This document shows, piece by piece, positions 38,627 to 46,849 of a stretch of 64,000 nt of DNA; positions within the stretch are counted from its first letter, which is position 1; every line of letters begins with the position of its first letter. Origin of the DNA: Acidisoma silvae (GTDB taxonomy: Bacteria > Pseudomonadota > Alphaproteobacteria > Acetobacterales > Acetobacteraceae). A program made the position numbers and the translations under genes. Location: NCBI RefSeq assembly GCF_020618775.1, contig NZ_JAESVB010000001.1:910442-974441 (forward strand), written 5' to 3'. The notes below the pieces were generated by a model, which worked only from the letters and a program-made list of their open reading frames with translations, was not told the DNA's origin and made no database searches.

Positions 38627-39532
38627 TCAGGACGGCGGCGCGGTGAGCAGAGCCAGCAGCGCGCGCACTTCCGGCCTTGGCCGTCCCGCGCCAGTGGTGA
38701 AGGCGCAATAAGGGTGGCCGAGCCTGAGGGTGGTGGAGGAGAGGGCGATCAACCGCCCGTCCTCCAGATCCGCCCAGGCGAGCGCCCTTTGCCCCAGGGC
38801 CACGCCAAGCCCCAGACGGGCCGATGATAAGGCAAGGCTGGACAGGCCGACACGGCGGCCGAGCGACGCATCCGGCCGCCGCGCGCTGCCGGCTTTGGCG
38901 AACCAATCCGCCCAGGTCGGGTGAGAGGCGAAGCTCGGTCCCCAATTGGTGTGGATCAGCATGCTGTCCTGAATATCCTCGATCCCGAACGCGTCCCGCC
39001 GATGCTGGTGCCAGAAGGCAGGGGCGCAGACCGGCAAAACTTCGTCTTGAATCAGCGGAATCGCCGTCATCGCCGGGTAGTGGTAGTCGCCGTAGCTGAT
39101 GCGCAGGTCGATGGTCTGGCGCAGCAGGTCGACGGGATCGTCCTCTACCCGCACATCCATTGCCAGATGCGGAAAGTCGAGCACCAGCCTGGCTAGTTTC
39201 GGTGCCAGCCAGAACTCCGCGAGCGAGAAGGGCACGCTGACGACAAGACGCGTACGCTGCTCGCCTTCCAGCAGGCGCGTCGTCATGGCCGCCAGATCGC
39301 GCAGCGCGCGCGTTGTTTCCGGATAGATCGCGCGCCCCGCATCCGTCAGCGTCACCCGATTGCCGGTGCGGGCGAAAAGCTGTTTGCCGAAGAAGGCTTC
39401 CAGATTGCGGATCTGCTGGCTGACGGCGGCCGGAGAGACGCCCAGTTCGACGGCGGCGAGCGCGAAGCTGCCTTCGCGGGCGGCGACCTCAAAAGCCTTG
39501 ATCGCATTCAGGGGCGGCAGGCGCTGCATCAT
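38627..39532 (-). CDS. LysR-family transcriptional regulator (GcvA-like)
   Basis: 301 aa. N-terminal HTH (LPPLNAIKAFEVAAREGSFALAAVELGVSPAAVSQQIRNLE) and LysR substrate-binding domain with VSVPFSLAEFWLAPKL and ISYGDYHYPAM. LPPLNAI/KAFEVAAR at the start is typical of GcvA-type LysR proteins. It is divergent from the oxygenase gene and likely controls it through a palindrome in the 85-base gap; the effector is unknown. Confidence 0.9.
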   Translation of the reverse strand: MMQRLPPLNAIKAFEVAAREGSFALAAVELGVSPAAVSQQIRNLEAFFGKQLFARTGNRVTLTDAGRAIYPETTRALRDLAAMTTRLLEGEQRTRLVVSVPFSLAEFWLAPKLARLVLDFPHLAMDVRVEDDPVDLLRQTIDLRISYGDYHYPAMTAIPLIQDEVLPVCAPAFWHQHRRDAFGIEDIQDSMLIHTNWGPSFASHPTWADWFAKAGSARRPDASLGRRVGLSSLALSSARLGLGVALGQRALAWADLEDGRLIALSSTTLRLGHPYCAFTTGAGRPRPEVRALLALLTAPPS

Positions 39533-39541
39533 CGGTCACCT

Positions 39542-39554
39542 TTAGAATTTCTAA
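39542..39554. promoter_or_regulatory. Palindrome between lysR and the oxygenase gene
   Basis: TTAGAA-T-TTCTAA is a perfect 6-1-6 inverted repeat beginning 9 bases upstream of the LysR ATG. It fits the T-N11-A shape of LysR-type binding sites and is the only clear symmetry in this divergent promoter region. Confidence 0.55.
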
Positions 39555-39629
39555 TCATAGGCGCATAATTTGCCCGGTTGAACCCTTGTTCCTTTTGCGG
39601 CTCCATGACCGCGACGAATGGAGGGCATG

Positions 39630-40418
39630 ATGCGCGATTATTTAGATCTCGACCGCTATCCCCTGGATCGGGAGGGCAGCGCCGGATGGGCTGAGCTCTG
39701 CGCCACCGCCACGGCCGCGCTTGAGGCTGAAGGCATGTTCGATCTAGAAAATCTATTGCTGCCGGGCGTGGCGGAAACCATCGCGGCAGAGATCGCGCCC
39801 ATCGCCCGGACGCAGTCCTTCGAGCATCGCCGCCGGCATAATATCTATTTCAGGCCCAATGTGCCTGAACTCCCCGCCGATCATCCGGCGTTGCGGGAGG
39901 TCGAGACCGTCGGCCATACCGTCTGCGCCGACCAGATCCCCCACAGCATTGTCATGGCAATTTACAACTACCCGCCGCTGCTGCGCTTCCTGGCCGCGAC
40001 CATGGGCAAATCCGCTCTGCATACAATGCGCGACCCGCTGGCCCGCGTGAATGTCATGACCTATCGCGATGGTGAAGCTCTGAACTGGCATTTCGACCGT
40101 TCGGAGTTCACGGTGACATTGCTGTTACAGGCGCCGTCCGGTGGTGGCGATTTCCACTACCGCTCCAATCTCCGCACAGAGACGGACCCGAATTACGAGG
40201 GCGTCGCCAGGCTGTTGAACGGCGAAGACCCAGAGCTGCGGTCGAAGCAATTGGTTCCTGGCACGCTGAATGTGTTTCGTGGCAAGAACACGCCGCATCG
40301 CGTGACGCCGGTGGAAGGCGCGCGCGATCGGATGATTGCCGTCTTCTCCTATTACGAAAAGCCGGACGTCATGTTCAGCGACGAAGAGCGGATCGGCTTT
40401 TACGGCCGCGCTGCCTGA
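39630..40418 (+). CDS. Fe(II)/2-oxoglutarate-dependent oxygenase
   Basis: 262 aa from ATG 39630, chosen because GGAGGG at 39620-39625 is an ideal ribosome binding site for it (39618 and 39627 are in-frame alternatives). Iron ligands: His and Asp in LNWHFDRSEFTVTLLLQ, and the distal His in NTPHRVTPVEGARDR with the Arg that binds 2-oxoglutarate. HTVCADQIPHS and YNYPPLLRFLA belong to a small-molecule or amino-acid hydroxylase-like subfamily I cannot name. Divergent from LysR and followed 59 bases later by a solute-binding protein, so the substrate may be imported. Confidence 0.8.
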   Translation: MRDYLDLDRYPLDREGSAGWAELCATATAALEAEGMFDLENLLLPGVAETIAAEIAPIARTQSFEHRRRHNIYFRPNVPELPADHPALREVETVGHTVCADQIPHSIVMAIYNYPPLLRFLAATMGKSALHTMRDPLARVNVMTYRDGEALNWHFDRSEFTVTLLLQAPSGGGDFHYRSNLRTETDPNYEGVARLLNGEDPELRSKQLVPGTLNVFRGKNTPHRVTPVEGARDRMIAVFSYYEKPDVMFSDEERIGFYGRAA

Positions 40419-40477
40419 CAATACCACTTCTGTCGACCTGACCACGCCTTTCCCCTGTGACAAGGATACCCCGATCT

Positions 40478-42124
40478 ATGGCGAAACCGCCGTTCCCCGA
40501 TGCCATCCGTCGCCAGGCGAGTGATATTGAGAATCACATCATCGACGAATATGTCGCACGGCGGATCGATCGCCGGCAGTTCCTGCGTCATGCGAGTGTC
40601 ATGGGGATGCTGCCCCTTCTGGGCGGCCTGCCGATGCTGGGCGCGACGGCCGCGCGCGCGGCCGATGCCAAGCCCGGCGGCGATATTCGCGTGGCGCTGA
40701 CAACGCCGGCCGGGTCGATCGACCCCATCACCTCGGCTGATGCGGCGGGTGCCACGCTGCTGCAGCAGACTGGCGAATTTCTGGTAATGGACGAGCCGGA
40801 CCTCACGCTGCGCCCGGCTTTGGCCACCGCCTGGACGCCCAATGCGGATGCAACGATCTGGACCTTCACGCTCCGCCGCAACGTGACCTTCCATAGCGGC
40901 AAGACCTTCACGGCGGATGACGTTGTCGCCACCATGGATCGTCTGGCCGACCCCAAAGGCGCGTCGAATGCTTTGTCGGTTTTCCAGGGCGTGCTGTCCA
41001 AGGGCAATACGCATAAGGTCGACGATTATACGGTCGCTTTCCACCTCGATGCGCCGAACGGCAATTTTCCCTATTACGTGTCGTCCGACAATTACAATGC
41101 CATAATCCTGCCGGCGAGCTACGCCGGCGGCTATGAGAAGACGTTTGACGGTACGGGTCCGTTCAAGCTCGATCACTATACGCCCAAGGTCGGCGCGGGC
41201 TTCGTCCGCAGCGACAATTACTGGGGACCGAAAGCCCTGCCGGATCGCGTTGACTTCACATTCTACGACGACCAGCAGGCCCAGATTCTGGCGATGCAGG
41301 CGGGTGACGTTGATGTCGTCGCGCAATTCTCGGTCCAAGGCGGCCAGGCGCTGCTGAACAACCCCAATGTCTCCGTCATCGCGCTCAAATCCAGCGCCCA
41401 TAACCAGGTCCATATGCGCTGCGACATGGACCCCTTCAAGGACAAGCGCGTGCGCCGCGCCGTGGCGCTGACACTGAACCGCACAGGTCTGGTGAAGGGC
41501 CTGTTCCGCGGCAAAAGCGATATCGGCAATGACAGTCCCTTCGCGCCGGTCTTCCCGTCCACCAATACCTCCGTCGCCCAGCGTCAGCAGGATTTGAACG
41601 AGGCAAAGCAGTTGATGGAAGCGGCTGGCGTCAAGCCCGGCACGGAAGTGACGCTGACCACCGAGCAGTTCATCGAAATTCCGGGCTATGCCGTCCTGAT
41701 TCAGGATTGGGCGAAGGCCATCGGTCTCAAGATCAACCTCAAGATCGAAACCCAGACCGCCTATTACGGCAACGCGACCTTCGGCCAGTCGGACTGGCTG
41801 GACGTGCCGATGGGCATTACCGACTACGCCCATCGCGGTGTGCCGAACGTGCTGCTTGCGGCCCCCCTGCTCAGCAACGGCGCCTGGAACGCCGCGCATT
41901 TCAAGAACCCCGATTATGACAGGCTGGTCAGCCAGTTTGTGGGCGCGGTTGACCTGCAAATGCAGCGCGATCTTTCCGGCAAGATCGAGACGCTGCTGCT
42001 GGACGAAACGCCGGTGATCTTCGGCTATTTCTACAACTTCCTGACGGCGACCAGCACGAAGCTCGCCGGCGTGCGCTCTGCCGCGACCTCGCAGCTCTTT
42101 CTCGACCGCGCCTATTTCGTGTAA
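40478..42124 (+). CDS. Tat-exported solute-binding protein, family 5 (peptide/nickel type)
   Basis: 548 aa from ATG 40478. The first ~50 residues carry a twin-arginine signal (RIDRRQFLRHASVMGMLPLLGG, cleavage after ATAARA). The mature part is SBP_bac_5: GGDIRVALTTPAGSIDP, WTFTLRRNVTFHSGKTFTADDVV and GTGPFKLDHYTP. Such proteins feed dipeptides, opines or similar ligands to an ABC importer. No permease or ATPase gene is adjacent, so it must use components elsewhere. A strong terminator follows. Confidence 0.9.
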   Translation: MAKPPFPDAIRRQASDIENHIIDEYVARRIDRRQFLRHASVMGMLPLLGGLPMLGATAARAADAKPGGDIRVALTTPAGSIDPITSADAAGATLLQQTGEFLVMDEPDLTLRPALATAWTPNADATIWTFTLRRNVTFHSGKTFTADDVVATMDRLADPKGASNALSVFQGVLSKGNTHKVDDYTVAFHLDAPNGNFPYYVSSDNYNAIILPASYAGGYEKTFDGTGPFKLDHYTPKVGAGFVRSDNYWGPKALPDRVDFTFYDDQQAQILAMQAGDVDVVAQFSVQGGQALLNNPNVSVIALKSSAHNQVHMRCDMDPFKDKRVRRAVALTLNRTGLVKGLFRGKSDIGNDSPFAPVFPSTNTSVAQRQQDLNEAKQLMEAAGVKPGTEVTLTTEQFIEIPGYAVLIQDWAKAIGLKINLKIETQTAYYGNATFGQSDWLDVPMGITDYAHRGVPNVLLAAPLLSNGAWNAAHFKNPDYDRLVSQFVGAVDLQMQRDLSGKIETLLLDETPVIFGYFYNFLTATSTKLAGVRSAATSQLFLDRAYFV

Positions 42125-42134
42125 TGCTTTGCGG

Positions 42135-42220
42135 CGCGCCCGTTTGCGGGCGCGTCTTCAAACCGTGTAAGAGCCAATCAGAGCGCGCTGTCTTCGGGAG
42201 AGGAAAGCGCGCTCTTTTTT
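42135..42220 (+). terminator. Terminator after the solute-binding protein gene
   Basis: First a GC hairpin CGCGCCCG-TTTG-CGGGCGCG (42135-42154). Then GAGCGCGCT (42181-42189) pairs with AGCGCGCTC (42206-42214), followed directly by six Ts (42215-42220): a standard intrinsic terminator. Confidence 0.88.
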
Positions 42221-42315
42221 GGAAAAAAGAACCAAAAAGCCTTCATCGATCTTATGGCCGGACACGATCGGCCCGCGCATTCACGTCTAAATGGTGCAAT
42301 ATCGAAATAAATTGA

Positions 42316-42377
42316 TATAATCCCGTGGCGTGAGCAAGGGTGGATCCCATGTTGACTTTCAGTATGTACCGTATAAG
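42316..42377 (+). promoter_or_regulatory. AT-rich promoter region of the HigBA-like operon
   Basis: TATAAT at 42316-42321 is a good -10 sequence without a clear -35. TTGACT at 42352-42357 and TATAAG at 42372-42377 are a second hexamer pair, but with a 14-base spacer that is short. One of these probably drives the toxin-antitoxin pair. Confidence 0.3.
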
Positions 42378-42388
42378 GTTCAAGTGAA

Positions 42389-42682
42389 GTGCTTGGACCG
42401 CTGCCTAAGCGCATCGAGGTCAGGTTTTGGCGCTCGGAACGGGGGACGGAGCCCGTGAAAGATAGCCTCAGGGCTCTTTCCAAGGCCGATAAGAAGATTA
42501 TCGGACAGGATGTGATGACCATGGAAATGGGCTGGCCGATCGGAATGCCAACCTGCCGCCCCATGGGAAGCGGTTTGCACGAGATCCGCAGTACGATCTC
42601 TGGCGATCGGGAATATCGCATTCTTTTCTGCGTCGCGGATGGAAATGCGATCCTTCTCCATGCCTTCGTGAAAAAATCGTGA
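42389..42682 (+). CDS. RelE/HigB-like toxin (phage Gp49 family)
   Basis: 97 aa starting with GTG. RIEVRFWRSERGTEPVKDSLRALSKADKKIIGQDV, then GMPTCRPMGSGLHEIRS, REYRILFCVADGNAILLHAFVKKS; this is the RelE-fold Gp49 pattern, which cleaves mRNA on the ribosome in studied cases. Toxin precedes antitoxin, as in higBA. It stops right after VKKS, where relatives usually continue with a basic TPxxEIxxA tail. Coupled to the next gene by GTGA. Confidence 0.85.
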   Translation: MLGPLPKRIEVRFWRSERGTEPVKDSLRALSKADKKIIGQDVMTMEMGWPIGMPTCRPMGSGLHEIRSTISGDREYRILFCVADGNAILLHAFVKKS

Positions 42683-43062
42683 ACGACGCCAAAGGCCGAG
42701 TTGGATATCGCGACGAGCCGAATGAATGCACTGAAAGCTTCGATAAAAAAGACGAAACAGACATGACGACAAAATTGCATGCGCCCGGTATCGGCTCCTC
42801 CTTCACCGACTTTCTGGAGGAGGAAAGCATTCGGGACGACGTTATGGGGGTGGCAGCCAAGCGGGTTATCGCCTGGGAATTCGAGCGGCTGATGAAGGAA
42901 AGCAAAGTAACCAAAAGCGCCTTGGCTTCCAGACTGCACACCAGTCGCTCACAGGTCGACCGATTGCTTGATCCGTCCAACGTCAAGGTTCAACTAGATA
43001 CGCTCGCCAAAGCCGCCGACGTGCTGGGTTACCGGTTGAAGATCGGGTTCGAGCGGGGATAG
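42679..43062 (+). CDS. XRE-family antitoxin, HigA-like
   Basis: 127 aa from GTG 42679, or 99 aa from ATG 42763 (MTTKLHAPGIGSSFTDFLEEE), which looks the more natural N-terminus. HTH at about residues 75-125: AKRVIAWEFERLMKESKVTKSALASRLHTSRSQVDRLLDPSN, then LDTLAKAADVLGYRLKIGFE. It should bind the toxin and repress the operon. Confidence 0.85.
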   Translation: MNDAKGRVGYRDEPNECTESFDKKDETDMTTKLHAPGIGSSFTDFLEEESIRDDVMGVAAKRVIAWEFERLMKESKVTKSALASRLHTSRSQVDRLLDPSNVKVQLDTLAKAADVLGYRLKIGFERG

Positions 43063-43090
43063 GCGACAGCATCCTTGGCCGAACGACGCC

Positions 43091-43354
43091 TCACTTCAGC
43101 AAACTATCCTTGCTCGCGCGCCGGTTCATGCCGCCGGGGACAGGCTTACGATCCAGGTCGGACTGGCAAGGCACGCAAAGCCGCACGCCCGGCACGGCCT
43201 GACGGCGCGCTTCGGGAATAGGCTCGTCACATTCGACGCAGAAGGCAGAACTCTCGCCTTTCGGCATCCGCGCGCGGGCGCGGGCCACCGCATCCGTCAC
43301 GGTATCGTCGATCTGATCCTGCACTGCCCCATCCGGGGCCCAACCCGTCGCCAT
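43091..43354 (-). CDS. DksA/TraR-family zinc-finger protein
   Basis: 87 aa. A C4 zinc finger with FCVECDEPIPEARRQAVPGVRLCVPCQ (CxxC, 17-residue loop, CxxC) follows an N-terminal helix of about 35 residues. Short DksA/TraR-like proteins of this type bind RNA polymerase in the secondary channel; lack of the long coiled coil suggests a minor or TraR-like role. Confidence 0.85.
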   Translation of the reverse strand: MATGWAPDGAVQDQIDDTVTDAVARARARMPKGESSAFCVECDEPIPEARRQAVPGVRLCVPCQSDLDRKPVPGGMNRRASKDSLLK

Positions 43355-43530
43355 GCTCTCAGTCCCCAGCTTTCGGCCTCAGCACGACACTATAGCGGGG
43401 GACAGGGCCGCCATTTCAAGCCGCGCATGACACCTTCGCTTCCCGAACCGCTTTGTAATCTGCCGGAAAGCCGCTGTCGGCTTGGCTCAGCCTTAAGCGC
43501 GCCCATCTTCCTGGGAGAGAGGGAGCGAGG

Positions 43531-43944
43531 GTGATGGCGCAGGATTGCAGGCAGGTGGCGGAACTAACGGCGACGCCGCCGGGGCATAGGGCGGACCGTC
43601 TGGCGCATCTGCTGAACCGGCTACCCGCGCGTATCCGGGATGCCACGCATTGGCTGCTGGCGCCGCAAGCGCGCTGGGCGCGCATTCCGGCGGGGCTGCT
43701 GCTGATCCTGGGCGGCATCTTCAGTATCTTGCCGTTGCTGGGCCTCTGGATGCTGCCCTTGGGCCTGATCCTGCTCGCGGAAGACCTGCCGTTTCTGCGC
43801 CGTCTGCGGGAGAGGGCCCTGGACTGCATCGAGCGCCACCGCCCGCATTGGATCTATGGGCGCGGGGGCAACAAAACCATAGACCATGCTTGCCAAGCAG
43901 AAGCAGCGCCAACACACTCCGGCCGCTTCAACAGCCTGGATTGA
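43531..43944 (+). CDS. Small membrane protein of unknown function
   Basis: 137 aa. ARIPAGLLLILGGIFSILPLLGLWMLPLGLILLAEDLPFLRR (about residues 48-90) forms one long or two short transmembrane segments with a Pro/Gly hinge; a basic region follows. The pattern IPAGLLLILGG-LPLLG-WMLPLGL recurs in short alphaproteobacterial membrane proteins sometimes labelled as tryptophan synthase-like. The C-terminal ~30 residues are hydrophilic and not conserved. No function can be assigned. Confidence 0.7.
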   Translation: MMAQDCRQVAELTATPPGHRADRLAHLLNRLPARIRDATHWLLAPQARWARIPAGLLLILGGIFSILPLLGLWMLPLGLILLAEDLPFLRRLRERALDCIERHRPHWIYGRGGNKTIDHACQAEAAPTHSGRFNSLD

Positions 43945-43949
43945 GATTT

Positions 43950-44297
43950 ATGAGCCTGATTACCAAACTCCCCGCCATCACCGACGCGGCGTGGGAACCC
44001 ATTGCACCGGAAAAAGTCATCTCCGGCGCGCCGCAGCAGCGCAGCTTCACGCTGTATGAGAATGCGGCCGAACATCTCTATGCCGGCGAATGGGAAGCGA
44101 CGCCGGGCAAATGGCGCATTTCCTACGCGGAATGGGAATATATCCACATCATTTCCGGCCGCTGCGTGCTGACCGGTGACGACGGCTCCGTGACCGAAGC
44201 CGGCCCTGGCGATGCTTTCGTGGTCGAGCCCGGCTTCACCGGCGCCTGGGAAGTGCTGGAGACGGTGCGCAAGCATTGGGTCATCCGCGAGCCCTGA
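43950..44297 (+). CDS. Cupin-domain protein (DUF861 type)
   Basis: 115 aa from ATG 43950; the open frame extends upstream but overlaps the membrane protein gene. Single beta-barrel cupin: EHLYAGEWEATPGKWRI, WEYIHIISGRCVLTGDDGS, EAGPGDAFVVEPGFTGAWEVL. This DUF861 group resembles EutQ and ureidoglycine-binding cupins. It may bind a small amine-containing compound; only one His is in the first metal motif, so metal binding is uncertain. It lies 143 bases before hutF. Confidence 0.82.
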   Translation: MSLITKLPAITDAAWEPIAPEKVISGAPQQRSFTLYENAAEHLYAGEWEATPGKWRISYAEWEYIHIISGRCVLTGDDGSVTEAGPGDAFVVEPGFTGAWEVLETVRKHWVIREP

Positions 44298-44440
44298 TCC
44301 CGGCGCTCAGAGGGCGGTAGAAATTAAACCGTCTTAACCAGGGCCTCGTGCGGGCGTTTTGATGGCGGTCCCCCCGTGCGCGGCGCCTGCGAATCTTCTA
44401 GGTAGGGGGTGGCGTATGCCCGCCAGGGAGAGTCCCGACC

Positions 44441-45814
44441 ATGCCTTGCCTGCTTGCCCCCTCCGCTCTGCTGCCCTCCGGCTGGGCGCGGAATGTCCGC
44501 ATCGACATTCTGGAAGACGGTACCATCGGCCGCGTCACGCCGGACGCCGAGCCGCAGGGTGACCGCATGGAGCGTCTGGCGGGGCCAGTGGTGCCGGGCA
44601 TGCCCAATGTTCATTCCCACGCCTTCCAGCGCGCCATGGCCGGCCTCGCCGAAAAGCGGCGCGACCCGGCCGATAGTTTCTGGACCTGGCGGGAGCGTAT
44701 GTATCGCGCCGCCCATACCGTCGGGCCGGACGACCTTTCGGCCATCGCGGACTATCTCTTCATCGAGATGCTGAAGTCCGGCTACACCACGGTCGGCGAA
44801 TTCCACTACCTGCATAATGACACTGACGGCACTCCCTATGCCGATCCGGCCGAGATGTCGGCGCGGCTGGTGCGCGCGGCGGCCGATACCGGCATCGGCC
44901 TGACCATGCTGCCCGTTTTGTATATGCGTGCCGGTTTTGACGGCGCGCCTTTGGAAACGGCGCAGCGCCGCTTTGCGACGGATGAAGAACGGCTGCTGAA
45001 AATCCTCGAATCGCTGCGCTGGCATGGCCGCGATTCGGCCAATCTGCGCGTCGGCATCGCGCCGCATTCGCTGCGCGCCGTCTCGGTCGATGTGCTGCGC
45101 CATATCGCCTCCGCCCTGCCGGAGGACACCACCATCCATATCCATGTCGCCGAACAGATGCGGGAGGTGGAGGATTGCATCGCCGCCACCGGTGCGCGGC
45201 CGGTGGAACTGCTGATGGCGGAAGCGCCGGTCGGCGCCTCCTGGTGCCTCATCCACGCCACCCATGTTCTGCATGATGAACTGGCCGATATCGCGGCCAG
45301 CGGCGCGGTGGCCGGGCTTTGCCCGATCACCGAAGGCAATCTGGGCGACGGCGTCTTTCCGCTGCCGGAATTCCTGACGGTCGGCGGGCGCTACGGCATC
45401 GGGTCGGACAGCAATGTCACGCTCAACCCCTGGGAGGAGCTGCGACTGCTGGAATATGGCCAGCGGCTGACGCATGGGCGGCGCTGCATGTCCCTGCCGG
45501 AAGACGCTTCGGGCTCCATCGGCGGGGCCATGTATCGCGCGGCGCTGACGGGCGGGGCCGCCGCCCTCGGCCAGCCGGTCGGCGTCATCGCGGAAGGCTT
45601 CCGTGCCGATCTGGCGGTGCTGGATCGCAACCGCCTGTCCCAGCCGGACGCCGAGGAGGACGATATCCTGGATACGGCCATCTTCACCGGCGCGAGCCTG
45701 CCGGTGCGCGATGTCATGGTCGGCGGCATCTGGCGGGTGCGCGAGGGCTATCATCCGCAGGAACAGGCGGCACGGGCGGCCTTCGCGGCCACGCTGCGGA
45801 AGATCGCGGCTTGA
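44441..45814 (+). CDS. hutF: Formimidoylglutamate deiminase
   Basis: 457 aa amidohydrolase converting N-formimino-L-glutamate to N-formylglutamate, the five-step branch of histidine degradation. Metal ligands: HxH in GMPNVHSHAFQRAMAG, His in IHIHVAEQMREVEDC, His in IHATHVLHDE and Asp in YGIGSDSNVTLNPWEELR. SFWTWRERMYRAAH is characteristic of HutF. Its TGA overlaps the TTG start of hutD (TTGA). It requires HutG elsewhere, which is not in the window. Confidence 0.95.
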   Translation: MPCLLAPSALLPSGWARNVRIDILEDGTIGRVTPDAEPQGDRMERLAGPVVPGMPNVHSHAFQRAMAGLAEKRRDPADSFWTWRERMYRAAHTVGPDDLSAIADYLFIEMLKSGYTTVGEFHYLHNDTDGTPYADPAEMSARLVRAAADTGIGLTMLPVLYMRAGFDGAPLETAQRRFATDEERLLKILESLRWHGRDSANLRVGIAPHSLRAVSVDVLRHIASALPEDTTIHIHVAEQMREVEDCIAATGARPVELLMAEAPVGASWCLIHATHVLHDELADIAASGAVAGLCPITEGNLGDGVFPLPEFLTVGGRYGIGSDSNVTLNPWEELRLLEYGQRLTHGRRCMSLPEDASGSIGGAMYRAALTGGAAALGQPVGVIAEGFRADLAVLDRNRLSQPDAEEDDILDTAIFTGASLPVRDVMVGGIWRVREGYHPQEQAARAAFAATLRKIAA

Positions 45815-46377
45815 CCGGCTGGCAGGTCATCCGCGGGGCTGATTTCCAGGCCATGCCCTGGCGCAATGGCGGCGGCACTACCTGGGAAATCGCGCGCGGG
45901 CGCTTTCCGGACGGTGCGGAGGCCGAGTGGCATTGGCGCTTCAGCCTGGCCGAAATCGCCAGCAACGGGCCTTTCTCCAGCTTTCCGGGCATCGATCGTT
46001 TACTCACCGTCATTGCCGGCCAGGGCATCGAACTCAAGATTGATGACGCGCCCCCTCGACGGCTTCTGGCTGGAGAGGATATCGCGTTTCCGGGCGAGGC
46101 CGCGATCGGCTGCGATCTGCTGGATGGGCCGACGCGCGACCTCAACATAATGGTGGACCGCAGGGTCGCGCGGATTTGGCCGGGTCGCGGTGGCCGCAGG
46201 CTACAGGCTGAGGCGGGGCTGATCCTCCTCTATGCTGGCGAGGAGGTAGGTTTGGTGGCGGACGATCAGAACTTGCGGCTGGCACCGGGCGATGCCGTCA
46301 TCGGCAGCGCCGGTTCTGTCGGCGATGTCACCGAAGGGCGGCCCGTCTGGGCGCGCATCGAGAGGCTGTCAGTCTGA
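45811..46377 (+). CDS. hutD: HutD family protein
   Basis: 188 aa, beginning with a TTG inside the hutF stop: the next ATG (45853) would remove the conserved start of the fold. HutD_Ves-type cupin: GADFQAMPWRNGGGTTWEI, WHWRFSLAEIASNGPFSSFPGIDR, ERVARIWPG-like RVARIWPGR. HutD is thought to set a ceiling on hut expression in Pseudomonas by binding formylglutamate. Its TGA shares one base with the ATG of the next gene. Confidence 0.92.
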   Translation: MTGWQVIRGADFQAMPWRNGGGTTWEIARGRFPDGAEAEWHWRFSLAEIASNGPFSSFPGIDRLLTVIAGQGIELKIDDAPPRRLLAGEDIAFPGEAAIGCDLLDGPTRDLNIMVDRRVARIWPGRGGRRLQAEAGLILLYAGEEVGLVADDQNLRLAPGDAVIGSAGSVGDVTEGRPVWARIERLSV

Positions 46378-46745
46378 TGATTTTCTACCGGATCTGGGCT
46401 GTTGCCGGTGCCATCAGCATCGGCCTGACGGGCAGTGCCTTCAGCCATACGACGACCAAGCATTACGCGCCGCATCACAGTACCACGCATCATTATGTGG
46501 CGCCGAAAAAGACCTGGCATGCCGCACCGCATCCGCCGGGTACCGGCCATGGCAAGGGCTATCACGCGCCTGCCCACAAGACCTGGCACCCGTCGTACAA
46601 GCCCAGCCACAAAACCTGGCACAAGACCTATCGCAAGCCGGCACCGCCGCCGCGCGTGCCCGGCCGCACCACGGATGGGCGTTTCATGCTGCCGGGCGGC
46701 ATGGAATCCACCTGTTCGGGCGGCACGCCGCCACCTTGCCAGTAA
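46377..46745 (+). CDS. Secreted histidine-rich protein with KTWH repeats
   Basis: 122 aa. Residues 1-23 are a signal peptide (IWAVAGAISIGLTGSAFSH). The mature part is dominated by His, Lys, Pro and Thr: HYAPHHSTTHHYVAP, then KKTWHAAPH, HKTWHPSYKPSHKTWHKTY. KTWH occurs three times, each within a basic His-rich context. The end, GRFMLPGGMESTCSGGTPPPCQ, has two cysteines that could form a bond. No known domain. Overlap with hutD by one base (TGATG) ties its translation to the hut operon; a metal or imidazole-binding role in the periplasm is inferred. Confidence 0.75.
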   Translation: MIFYRIWAVAGAISIGLTGSAFSHTTTKHYAPHHSTTHHYVAPKKTWHAAPHPPGTGHGKGYHAPAHKTWHPSYKPSHKTWHKTYRKPAPPPRVPGRTTDGRFMLPGGMESTCSGGTPPPCQ

Positions 46746-46792
46746 GCAAGGCGGCGAGTGGCTGGGCTATGCGCGGCTGCGCGATCATCAAT

Positions 46793-46807
46793 TGCGAATG
46801 ATTATGA
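46793..46807. promoter_or_regulatory. Fur box upstream of the SIP gene
   Basis: TGCGAATGATTATGA matches the 7-1-7 Fur consensus TGATAATNATTATCA at 12 of 15 positions and lies 42 bases before the ATG of the siderophore-interacting protein. The surrounding bases continue the AT-rich pattern. Confidence 0.75.
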
Positions 46808-46849
46808 ATTGCGTTAAGCGGGAGCCATGGGTGACCCGAGGAGCGCGCG

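Noticed and set aside
43650..43949. Upstream extension of the cupin frame
   Set aside because: It overlaps the small membrane protein in another frame and has no cupin homology; ATG 43950 starts the fold.
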